Below, piece by piece: positions 55,119 to 64,000 of a stretch of DNA of 64,000 bases. Source of the DNA: Azolla caroliniana. Lineage: Eukaryota; Polypodiophyta. Both the position numbers and the translations under genes were made by a program. The stretch spans positions 124,001 to 188,000 of the forward strand of contig JBHGNT010000003.1 of the NCBI GenBank assembly GCA_043228905.1. Reading direction: 5' to 3'. Under the pieces are notes generated by a model that was not told the origin of the DNA, searched no databases, and was given only the letters and a program-made list of their open reading frames with translations. Each line of letters begins with the position of its first letter. Within the stretch, counting starts at the first letter, position 1.

Positions 55119-56207
55119 AGTGTCTGCACGATTAACTTGGTTACGTCTGCGAAATGTTACAAGGATTTTTGTCTTCATGGGTAGGGTTGGAAGCTGCACG
55201 TGGCTACTAGGATACTTTCGGCTCAATTGTTGATTCAATCCTATTCTTCCCTTCCTTCCTTGCTCTCCTGGTTCAGAACCCCAACGGTTTCGCCCGGACA
55301 CGCAAATTTCTTCAACACGACAACGAGACAATGTAGTTATTGGAGCATAGGGAATATTTGAGAGAGCTAGAGCTGCTCCTCATCAACCTACATCTTGACA
55401 TCATCAAGGTAAGCAAAACAAACCAAGTCGAAGATGTCAAGGTCGAATGTGTTGATGTATAGGAACAAGATTGAAATGTGTTCTTCAAATAGATCCCCAT
55501 CGCTCAGTAAGGGGTCAACCATGAACCCCGAGTACATGTATGAACGCAATGCGATCGAAAACTTAAGGATGATGTCGTCAAAGAATTCGCCGTGTGTGGC
55601 AACTATTGAGCAAAGAAGTGTGTTAGTTTAAAATAAGAAATGCGGTGGTGGAAGGAGGACTGACCTAGGGTTAAGAAAGAGATGGACACATGTGGAATAA
55701 TATGGCCTCCCAAAGCCTGATGAGACTGAGGGGCGGACCTCGCATCTGCATTCCACTGCGTCCATTGGAACTACATACATGCAAACCCTGACAATCGATC
55801 ACATGCAAACTCACGTCTCCTCGACCTGCTCCCCATTCATTCATTCATTCATTCATTCATTCATTACCACTGTAACCTCATGAATCATCATCATCATCAT
55901 CATCATGCTAGTACAGCTTCAACTTCTCGTTATTCCAAATCCATATAATATAAACACCAAATTCTTCTTTCAATCGCTCTTTTGCCTTGATCCTGGTGCA
56001 CATAGATCTCAAGAATATCTCCCACTCACCACTTTCAAGGTATGTATAAACAATAAAGCGGAGAGGAGAGCCAAATGTAATTCATATGCCTAAAACTATA
56101 AGAGAAGCAGCAACAGAAGGAAGAAATAAATAATTATGCATTAATCTTGTTCTCTCTCTCGGCCCCATGTTCTGCATCTTTGGCCTTAGAAGACGTTAAT
56201 ATATCTT

Positions 56208-56257
<50 letters not shown>

Positions 56258-56277
56258 CCGTTAGTCGTGTCCTCATC
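55119..56277. other. Duplicated upstream region of the HSF gene, left copy
   Basis: Nearly identical to 62204-63382. It contains (CATT)n at 55834-55864, (CAT)n at 55882-55906 and (CT)n at 56209-56252. Small open frames on both strands are shared by the two copies but resemble nothing I know. It ends at the duplication junction. Confidence 0.7.
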
Positions 56278-56677
56278 TCTCTCTCATTCTTCTCTCCCTC
56301 CTTTTATGGCTCAAGGAGAAAGAGAGACCGTTACATCAAGCTGTTAAGACAACCGCTTTTGTTTCTCGATTCTCTGGACCCCAAATTTCTCCCATCAATC
56401 CCCTTTATTCCTCTCCATCCATGTGGACTTAAAGTACCTATCGAATCACTTCTACCTAGTATTCCTCAACACTCAACTAACACTACTTGATATTTACACG
56501 TTTGTACATAAAGACAAATTTCGTGTGCATCCGTGCACACCCCCATTCACACACATCCGGCTACGTGTTCTTCATATGGCCGGAATTCTTCACGACACCG
56601 GGTGTTAGGTTTGGGTTTGTCTTTGATGAATTGCTTGTCGACAGCAAAGGATTCTAAACCCTTGTGCTCTGATACCA
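56278..56677 (-). other. Gm leader and primer site, right copy
   Basis: Duplicate of 16330-16729. Primer-site complement gctctgatacca is at 56666-56677. Confidence 0.8.
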
Positions 56678-57123
56678 TGTGAAAGTTAATGTGCGAAAGC
56701 TTAGAAAAACCGACTCAACAGGATAGCAACAGAAAATAGAACTCGGGTTTAATGGAGAGCTTGAATTACACACACACACACACACACAGTATGTGGGAGA
56801 GATAGAGAGAACAAAACAGCATAAACTCAAATTACAAAATTTTCTCTATACATACAATGTGCTCAGAGAGCACTTTTATACAAGTCCTTAAAAGGACTAG
56901 CAGAAGTATTGATAAATACTTCAATGCTCGTACTGAGCTACTGACACTAACTCCTAGGATAACTACCAAGTAGTCTAGGAGTGTAGACCTCCAACGGCTT
57001 ACCGGTTCGCATGTGGGTCTGGCTCTCCGATCTGGCCCTCCAATCTGGCACTCTTCTCTAGACACAAATCCGGCTTTGGCTTACTTAGTCGACCCAGATG
57101 AGGTTGAGCTTGTCCGCTCAACA
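56678..57123 (-). mobile_element. Gm 5' LTR, right copy
   Basis: 446 bp, TGTGAAAG to CTCAACA. It carries the uninterrupted target aacgg at 56993-56997 where the left copy has the 72-bp element. A (CA)n run lies at 56768-56789. Confidence 0.87.
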
Positions 57124-57397
57124 ACAACTGAGTAACGTGGATGAGTTGGTGAAGCAATTCATGGAGTGGAAGATTTCTTCCATGTCGAAGGTGCAACATA
57201 AGCCACAAGTGTGACGAACTCTTCTGACGAAGGATTTTTTATGCTTATGGTGTGACATCTTGGAGCATTGAAGATTGGAGTGTGTGGAGCATCAAGAGGC
57301 TATGCAGAAGAACCACATATTCTACAAGGATCGGTTGATCCACTCATCTGTGACTCTTCAACCACTGAAGACAAATTTTGGGTGAGGAGGAATGATA
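57124..57397 (+). pseudogene. S (right copy) gag zinc-knuckle fragment
   Basis: FLCLWCDILEH (about 57234), RLECVEHQEAMQKNHIFYKDRLIHSS, LKTNFG.GG, cut by SL at 57398. Confidence 0.68.
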
Positions 57398-57884
57398 TGT
57401 CACGATACGGTGACATAAAATAGGATTGAATTTGCAACCTCACATCAACAATATGTCATGCTCAACCATCTTGATATGAGCATTGTATGAGATTTACTTT
57501 GTCTACATATCATTGTATAAGATATACTTGACGTAGGTATACTCTCTAGACATCTAGAAATTTCTGGAAAGTTCCAGAAGGTTCTAAACGGTTCTAGAAT
57601 TTTCTTCAAAATATTCTAATGCGTGTTCCTCAAGTCACAATATAAATACTTGTAACCTCCTTGGTCCCTTTCAAGGGATTCAACGCCATTCATTGACACA
57701 TTAATCTAGTATTCTTGTTTCATTCCATCTTGTCTCCATCTTTATCTCTATCTTCATGCTCTCATGTCACTCACAACTTCTAAAGTTACTAACCTTGTCA
57801 CTTCTAGCCCCAAGTTCATAGCCCGTCGCTTGTAGCCCCATCATCTGTGCTCCGTCTCAGTCCGTGCTTGGTATGTATGTGACA
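57398..57884 (+). mobile_element. SL solo LTR, right copy
   Basis: 487 bp, TGTCACGA to GTGACA, flanked by tgata (57393-57397) and tgaaa (57885-57889). It has the same length and site as 17513-17999, so insertion preceded the duplication. Opens TGTCAC-GATACG-GTGACA. TATAAATA is at 57641-57648 and is oriented toward the HSF gene. Confidence 0.9.
57557..57604 (+). promoter_or_regulatory. Nine-unit heat-shock-element array in SL, right copy
   Basis: GAA 57557, TTC 57562, GAA 57567, TTC 57572, GAA 57577, TTC 57582 are six contiguous alternating units in perfect 5-bp register. After a 10-base step come TTC 57592, GAA 57597, TTC 57602. The TATA box begins 37 bases further on. This is stronger than the left copy, which lacks the unit at its 17692. 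Confidence 0.85.
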
Positions 57885-59640
57885 TGAAAAAGCTCTTGGA
57901 GGAAGAAGAGCTTCGACATGCACAAGCTATTTTCCATTTTACTTCGGCTATTGTTCGACTAATTGAAATTCCAAAGCAAGATCCCACTATTCAAACTATT
58001 TGTATTGAAGATGGTTGTCAAAGGACTAGTTGGAATGATCCAACCATTCCCACAGATTATGATGTGATGGTAGAGGAGAAGAGGAGAAGAGAGGACGAGT
58101 TGGATCATGAATGAGTTCTGAAGAGGGCCGATTTTCATTCTCCATCCGAAAAGCAAAATTTGGACATACAAATGGCTGAACCAAAACCTGTACAGGCATC
58201 CAAGAAGTCATCTCCAGCATTCCAGATGCAAACTGAATTGGAACAAGAGGTAGATGCTTTCTCTTTCATTGAAAATTATGTTCTAAAATAACATATCTCG
58301 GTTCCATTAGGAGACTTGTCGGCGGTCTCCAACAAGGATGTAGAGGATGATTTACTGGAGAAGGTGCGAAGGAAGCGAATTTTGGTTGATACAACAATGT
58401 CTGCAAAGGAGGGTGGATGAAAAGAAGGATCTACACAAGTGCTAAAGCATGAAGATAATATTCCGATGAGCCACTTTACTCGGAATCATAAGGCTCAGGC
58501 AACTACAAAAACGAAACTACAACTTGGTGGTTTATCGGATGCAGTCATGGTTTTGATTGATATTGAGTTGGAGATCAACCTCATGTCCTTGGATGTTTAC
58601 AAGCAAGGAGGGTGGCTGATAACTTCTAATCATCATTGGAGGATTCGAGTAGCAACATAGTCATCAAAGGAGTTATCGGGAGCTTGCCCATATGTGGAGG
58701 TATCAATTGGTGGTGTAACTGTGCTTCAACATTTCTTTATTCAGGATTCAGCCACATATCTAGTTATATTGGGTCAACCCTTCATGGTTGTTGTCTGCAT
58801 GGAGACAAAGGTGTTGGATGATGGATCAGCCTATGCTAGGATCAAAGATATGGATGGTGGAAGGAGAATATAGTTTCAGACAGTTTGACTTAATCATGAA
58901 CGAAATAATGATAGTTTACATGTATCCTCTAAATTATCAAGATTTTTAGATAGGACTATTGTAAAACAGTAGTAGTCTGGGACAACAGAAGTCCCTGTAT
59001 GAGAATAATTGTTTCCGCAATAATAAAGTTTATGTTTCTTATACCAGAACAATCTCATTTTCTTCTGTTGATGATTTAAATCGTAAAAGCCTAGGAAATG
59101 TGGAAGACATTCGGGTGATGTTTTTTAAATATCAGATTCTAGAACCAGATGATCAAGTGTCAAGAGTTATGGAGGAATTATCCTTTGTGGATACCATTGG
59201 GGAGCTGGAAAATTCTTTGTATTCAAATGAAGGTCAGTCATTTTTATTCCGGCCAATTCAATGGATATGTATACTGAAATTGCAACATTTCAGAATCGGA
59301 TGGATATGGTTACTCGCGTCTGTACAAAATATAAGACACTGGATTGGAAAGTTTGACCTATAGCGGAACTTTTGCCAACTGATAGCATAGATCAACTCAA
59401 AAGAAGAAAGCAAAAACCAATGTTACAGGATCCGAGGAAGATTGTTCTTTGCAAGGAAAGCTTCAAATAGGAGGGGGTGACTTCCTCAATCGAGCTGAAG
59501 AAACCCAATTTTGGAAGATGTTATCTCAACATGGTAAATCCTTTGCTTTTTCACCTTCAAAGATAGGTTGTGTGGACCGACAACTGGTGGAGCCAATCAT
59601 TATCTTTATTGTCCCTCATATGCCTTGGAACTTGGTGCCT
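57885..59640 (+). pseudogene. S (right copy) gag C-terminus, protease, start of pol
   Basis: MKKLLEEEELRHAQAIFHF, ICIEDGCQRTSWND, then LGGLSDAVMVLIDIELEINLMSLDVYKQGGW (protease with D-I-E instead of D-x-G), CPYVEVSIGG, LVILGQPF, VLDDGSAYARIKD; LNRAEETQFWKMLSQHGKSFAF, VEPIIIFIVPHMPW. Uninterrupted across the G1 target (about 59571-59592). Multiple stops. Confidence 0.72.
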
Positions 59641-60602
59641 AGGATGATTTTGACAATGGATTCTTTTGTAATGAGATTGGTGTACAAGTGCCTAAATTTA
59701 GAGAGGAGGAATATGAAGGGGAGTTACTGCAAATTGGGAAATTCCCGCAAGCACAAGAAGGAAGCCTTGATTGGACACCAAAGGATTTTTGGCTATTCAG
59801 GAAGAAGGCTTATAGGTTTTTCTTGACAGATGGTTATCTTTGGAGGCTTGCAAAGAAAAGTTAAGGATCCTCCAACTTGAGCTATCAGTTTACAAGTTCA
59901 GAAAGATAAGATTATTTCATATTTTCATGATAGTCATTGGGTTGGACATAAAGGAGTGTTAAAACACTTTTTTGAAGATTAAGGATCGGTATTGGTGGAA
60001 AGGAATGTATGCAGATATTCAAAGGTATGTGGAATCATGCATTGAATGCTAATGTATTCTGATGATAGGGTGAGAGATGAGTTGCATCCGACGTACTCAC
60101 CTTTATTGCATTATAAGTGGATGGTGGATATAGTTCATATGCACACTAGTCGAAATCAAATGAAATACTTGGTTTTTGCTCGAGAGGATTTGTCCAACTT
60201 GGTGGAAGGAAGACCTCTCTGAAACAAGTCTACATCGGCCGTTCTAAAGTTTTTATTAGAGGAGGATGTAATTTGTAGACATGGTAATGTTGGGCAAATT
60301 GTAACAAATCGAGGGGAGCTTGATTTGCATGAGGTTCGAATGTTCTTCCAAATATTCAAGATCCGATTGACTCTGACTATTGCATATAATCCAGAGGGAA
60401 ATGGTAAAGTGGAAAGGGGCCATGGTTCAATTGTGAAAGCTTTGGTCAAAGCATGTGATGGTCGAATTTCTATGTGACATGACATGCTACCTTATGCTCT
60501 CTGGGCTGATAGATGCACTCACAACTCTGTTACGGGATTTATGCCATCAAAACTGCTTTTTGCTCAGAAGCTTATTATGTCAACAGAGCGGATGATTCCC
60601 AC
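59641..60602 (+). pseudogene. S (right copy) integrase after RT/RNase H deletion
   Basis: DFDNGFFCNEIGVQVPKF follows VPHMPWNLV within a few codons, as in the left copy. Then FREEEYEGELLQIGKF, integrase blocks YLVFAREDLSNLVEG, AYNPEGNGKVERGHG and LPYALWADRCTHNSVTGFMP, up to STERMIPTV at the solo LTR. Confidence 0.74.
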
Positions 60603-60998
60603 TGTCGAGAGAGAGTGTGTGTGTGAAAGAGAGAGAAAAGGAAATATTGTATTGCAGAGTACAATGGATTACAAGGAGTAGGCAATAGAGTGCTACAAAA
60701 TGGCGTTGAACCAATTTAGGTTTGGGATGATTGATAGATCCCTATTTATAAGTAATAGAATGTAGAGTAACCTAGAAGGTTTCTAGAGTATTCTAGAAGG
60801 TTCTAGTGTATAGAACACTCTAGAATATTCTAGGTTATTCTAGAATGTACTATATATAATATTCCTATGATATTAGATTATATATTCTAAAAATTATATA
60901 TATGAGAATATTAATACAATGGTTAAGGATTTGACATGTGTACAACAAGGTCGTGGGTTCAAATCTTTTTGAGGCATGATGTGAGTGTCATCATGACA
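60603..60998 (-). mobile_element. Gm2-family solo LTR upstream of the HSF gene
   Basis: 396 bp, TGTCGAGAG to CATGACA, with a perfect cccac TSD (60598-60602, 60999-61003). The S frame (TIPT..SGVLPWEDK) closes when it is removed. It occupies the same site as full-length Gm2 in the left copy. Its core promoter points away from the HSF gene. Confidence 0.93.
60791..60845 (-). promoter_or_regulatory. Heat-shock-element cluster in the Gm2 solo LTR
   Basis: TTC 60791, GAA 60796, TTC 60801 (perfect triple), then GAA 60813, GAA 60823-TTC 60828, TTC 60838-GAA 60843 in the same register with gaps. The minus-strand TATA box (TTATAAATAGG) is at 60752-60741. The cluster is about 2.8 kb from the HSF start codon. 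Confidence 0.8.
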
Positions 60999-61712
60999 CC
61001 CACTAGTGGAGTTTTACCTTGGGAAGATAAGATGGAACGTGAAGGTTTGTTGGCTATTAGAATTCGTCAATTAGAAAATAGGCTGAAGGACATAGCTGAA
61101 GCTACCAAGAAACAACAAGAAGTTCGATTGAAGAATAAGGATCGATTTGACAAGAGACATCGACTTCAGAATATTCCCAGTAAAAAAGGACGTTGGGTTT
61201 TGGTGTTTGATAGTAGTCTCGAACATCAGCACAAATCTATTCGAAAATTCTCTCATCAATGGTTTGGGTCATATCGAGTGGTAGAAGTCCGGTGACATGG
61301 AACATATATTTTATCAGAATTTGATGGAACTCTTCGTCGAATTCCAATTGTTGGTAAATGGATTAAACTCTTTAAACAAAGAGCCTCTCTTGTTCCTGAC
61401 ATTTTGCAAGATGAAGGATTAGTGGAAGCTAATTCAAATTGGGAAGAAGAGGTGGTCCATGAAGTGGCAGCTACAAGTATCCAATTAGAAGCGGTAACAG
61501 CAGTTTCATCACAAGATACTGGTCTAGAAGAGAATGTAAATGACGACTTAGCTTTTCGATCAGAGGGGGTGAAGATGACTCTCGTGTCAATTCCGGAATT
61601 GAATGAAGATGATTGGTGTGCATTAGTTGTTCAAATAAAGAGAACGAGGAATTTGGATGAATTTTCTCCACTTGGCACATACCGGACAATGTGCAGGTTA
61701 GGAGGGGGTGCA
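60999..61712 (+). pseudogene. S (right copy) integrase C-terminal region
   Basis: SGVLPWEDKMEREGLLAIRIRQLENR, LKNKDRFDKRHRLQNIPSKKGRWVLVFDSS, KFSHQWFGSYRVVEV, stop at 61293, then an acidic tail to LGTYRTMCRLGGGACC and the purine tract. Confidence 0.74.
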
Positions 61713-62203
61713 TGTTGTAAAGGGATGTGACTGACTGGTGCCACAACGATTCCACACTTGCCTCAGCTACAACCACACATCCCGACTTGGTTCGATGACC
61801 CAACACTCCTTGGAGATCCACCTAATTTGACTCATTGGAATTGATTTACATTCTAGACTCAAATTTCTTTACTATTATTGTTATTAGAGATTTATATGCA
61901 TTATTTTATTGGAATAAATATTGTATAGTTGAAACCATGTAATGTATTGCATGTGCACCATATAATGCACATGCAAAGTTTCTCTACATGTGTGTCACAT
62001 GACCCACAGGCTTTTATATAACGCACACACACATATCTCGTAAAGGGTTTTTCGGCAATAGAATTTCTCTTCTTTTACATTCTTTCTTCTTCCACGTAAT
62101 AAGATTATCTACGTAGGCTATTTCGCTTATAACTCTCAACTCTGACGTCATTTTTTGACATTCTATAGCTCGTTGGAAATCTCCTTCTGAGGGCTTTCCA
62201 ACA
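61713..62203 (+). mobile_element. S (right copy) 3' LTR, right end tentative
   Basis: Starts TGTTGTAAAG after the purine tract; CCAACA at 62203. A TATA-like cttttatataacg lies at about 62011. This copy has about 50 more bases (about 61966-62020) than the left copy, between direct repeats of an (ataacgcacac)-like word. Confidence 0.45.
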
Positions 62204-63303
62204 AGTGTCTGCACAATTAACTTGGTTACGTCTACGAAATGTTACAAGGATTTTTGTCTTCATGGGTAGGGCTAGAAGCTGCACGTGGCTACTAGGATAC
62301 TTTCGGCTCAATTGTTGATTCGATCCTATTCTTCCCTTCCTTCCTCGCTCTCTTAGTTCAGAACCCCAACAGTTCTGCCCAGACACGCAAATTTCTTTAA
62401 CACGACAGCGAGACAATGTAGTTATTGGAGCATAGGGAATATTTGAGAGAGCTAGAGCTCCTCCTCATCAACCTACATCTTGACATCATCAAGGTAAGCA
62501 AAACAAACCAGGTCAAAGATGTCGAGGTCGAATGTGCCGATGTATAGGAACAAGATTGAAATGTGTTCTTCAAATAGATCCCCATCGCTCAGTAAGGGGT
62601 CAACCATGAACCCCGAGTACATGTATGAACGCAATGCGATCGAAAACTTAAGGATGATGTCGTCAAAGAATTCGCCGTGTGTGGCAACTATTGAGCAAAG
62701 AAGTGTGTTAGTTTAAAATAAGAAATGCGGTGGTGGAAGGAGGACTGACCTAGGGTTAAGAAAGAGATGGACACATGTGGAATAATATGGCCTCCCAAAG
62801 CCTGATGAGACCGAGGAGGGGCGGACCTCGCATCTGCATTCCACTGCGTCCATTGGAACTACATACATGCAAACCCTGACAATCGATCACATGCAAACTC
62901 ACGTCTCCTCGACCTGCTCCCCATTCATTCATTCATTCATTCATTCATTCATTCATTCATTACCACTGCAACCTCATGAATCATCATCATCATCATCATC
63001 ATGCTAGTACACCTTCAACTTCTCGTTATTCCAAATCCATATAATATAAACACCAAATTCTTCTTTCAATCGCTCTTTTGCCTTGATCCTGGTGCACATA
63101 GATCTCAAGAATATCTCCCACTCACCACTTTCAAGGTATGTATAAACAATAAAGCGGAGAGGAGAGCCAAATGTAATTCATATGCCTAAAACTATAAGAG
63201 AAGCAGCAACAGAAGGAAGAAATAAATAATTATGCATTAATCTTGTTCTCTCTCTCGGCCCCATGTTCTGCATCTTTGGCCTTAGAAGACGTTAATATAT
63301 CTT

Positions 63304-63362
<59 letters not shown>

Positions 63363-63382
63363 CCGTTAGTCGTGTCCTCATC
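62204..63382. other. HSF upstream region, right copy
   Basis: Host 5' flanking DNA, duplicate of 55119-56277. Microsatellites: (CATT)n 62922-62960, (CAT)n 62978-63002, (CT)n 63307-63358. No gene supported. Confidence 0.65.
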
Positions 63383-63639
63383 ATCCTCCAGCCATTCTCT
63401 TAGCTTTTCTTTTCTGTAGTCACAACGGTATCTATTTACTATAAAATGCACAGAAGATGTCATAATTAGGGGGTTTGTGTAGAAAATTTTACTGATCAAA
63501 TATGCGCTGTAGCTAGAAATCGAGCTGCATCAGAACTTCACCAAACAAGGTTCAGATTGCTGATTTTACTCAGCAGCATAAAATGCAAGAATCCGAGATC
63601 AGTTAATTGATTGAAAGGTTTGGCCCAAATTGCAGACAA
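63383..63639 (+). promoter_or_regulatory. HSF proximal promoter and 5' UTR (putative)
   Basis: Unique sequence between the duplication edge and the start codon. TATAAAAT at 63440-63447 would place transcription start near 63470 and give a 5' UTR of about 170 bases. I found no perfect three-unit HSE in this stretch. Confidence 0.5.
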
Positions 63640-63909
63640 ATGGATATGGATATGGATATGGAAGTAAATATGCCTAGTCTGGAAATTTTGGATCCTTTCA
63701 TGGAAGCCATAAATCGTTCAGTTCCAGCTCCGTTTCTTATCAAAACTTATCAGCTCGTGGATGATCCGGCAACTGATCACATTGTTTCTTGGAGTGATGA
63801 CAACAACGCATTTGTTGTTTGGCGGCCTCCAGAGTTCGCCAAGGAAATCCTCCCCAACTACTTTAAGCACAATAATTTCTCAAGTTTCGTACGTCAATTG
63901 AACACATAT
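63640..63909 (+). CDS. Heat shock transcription factor, class B-like, exon 1 (partial gene)
   Basis: Ninety codons starting [12 protein letters not shown]. From residue 28 it is the HSF DNA-binding domain: [56 protein letters not shown]. This winged helix binds nGAAn repeats in the nucleus. VVWRPPEF and LLP/ILPNYF are typical of plant class B HSFs, whereas class A members usually have NAPEF or similar; class B often act as repressors or co-regulators, and the subclass cannot be fixed from exon 1. The exon ends after NTY with donor gtaagt at 63910, the position of the single conserved intron of plant HSF genes, in phase 0. I chose the ATG at 63640; an in-frame TTG at 63607 is not a plausible start. 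The rest of the domain (GFRK...) and the oligomerisation region lie right of the window. Confidence 0.95.
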
Positions 63910-64000
63910 GTAAGTAGCACTTATATTCTGAACCGTCTAATTTGAAGCTCAAGATAAGCACTGCTGAAATATTTCCCACATTTTGAATCGGATGAATTAA
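63910..64000 (+). other. HSF intron 1, start
   Basis: Begins gtaagtagc. In-frame reading would stop at 63943. The acceptor is beyond the window. Confidence 0.9.

Larger units (their letters stand above)
56278..63382. repeat. Right copy of a tandem segmental duplication
   Basis: About 7.1 kb that parallels 16330-56277 in order: Gm leader, Gm 5' LTR, S gag, SL, S gag-PR-IN, Gm2 LTR, S C-terminus, HSF-upstream DNA. The junction at 56275-56277 shares the 3 bases atc with both parents (16329-16331 and 63380-63382). G1 and the 72-bp element are absent here. Confidence 0.9.

Noticed and set aside
55020-55331. 103-codon minus-strand frame duplicated at 62105-62416 as a small gene
   Set aside because: Its conservation is explained by the segmental duplication; it partly overlaps the presumed S LTR and matches no family I know.
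63520-63545. gaacttc near 63534 as a heat-shock element in the HSF proximal promoter
   Set aside because: The GAA and TTC are one base apart instead of two, and no third unit is in register.
63607-63639. HSF start extended to 63607
   Set aside because: That codon is TTG; the first ATG in frame is 63640 and the DNA-binding domain begins only at about residue 28 after it.

Overview
The window is land-plant nuclear DNA, almost entirely retrotransposon, with one host gene entering at the right edge. At 63640-63909 is the first exon of a heat shock transcription factor, class B-like, which ends at the conserved DNA-binding-domain intron. The Tnt1-like copia elements, the Ty3/gypsy elements with chromodomains, the initiator-Met-tRNA primer sites and the plant class of HSF all point to a plant with a large, repeat-rich genome; I cannot name the lineage. 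No rRNA, tRNA, CRISPR or prokaryotic feature was seen.

The layout can be read as nested insertions, most supported by 5-bp target-site duplications (TSDs). Working names are mine. The oldest host is S, a plus-strand gypsy relic in pieces (17239-17512, 18000-19686, 32030-33048, 53967-about 55118). Into or beside S came: (i) Gm, a minus-strand gypsy element (5' LTR 16730-17238, gag 14793-16200, further pieces 10600-11208 and 4938-5246), itself holding copia C1 (5247-10599), the cargo element N1 (11209-14792) and gypsy P (up to 4937), with cargo element N0 (1-3531) inside P; (ii) a solo LTR called SL (17513-17999); (iii) gypsy G1 (19687-32029), which holds an intact young copia, C2 (22652-28024); (iv) gypsy Gm2 (33049-53966, minus strand), which holds a LINE fragment with its own solo copia LTR (33075-34904) and gypsy G3 (39024-52533), which in turn holds two copia elements, C3 and C4 (43111-51873).

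A tandem segmental duplication then copied the S locus together with the upstream region of the HSF gene. The right copy (56278-63382) is compact: it lacks G1 and the 72-bp element, and has a solo LTR where the left copy has Gm2. It therefore supplies empty sites that prove several insertions.

Two observations stand out. First, three LTR families (SL, Gm2, G3) have perfect heat-shock-element arrays just upstream of a TATAAATA-type box; one six-unit array faces the HSF gene about 6 kb away and another HSE-bearing solo LTR lies about 2.6 kb from it. Second, a 72-bp element (17036-17107) made only of folded-back G1 LTR-end sequence sits between a perfect 5-bp TSD, as if the integrase had mobilised a minimal pair of U3 ends. 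The N elements carry fragments of host metabolic genes (a PEP-mutase/isocitrate-lyase-family gene and an 11-beta-HSD-like dehydrogenase) between LTRs.

The only uninterrupted retroelement polyprotein is the 1357-residue gag-pol of C2. The other gag and pol regions are broken by stops, frameshifts or domain deletions.
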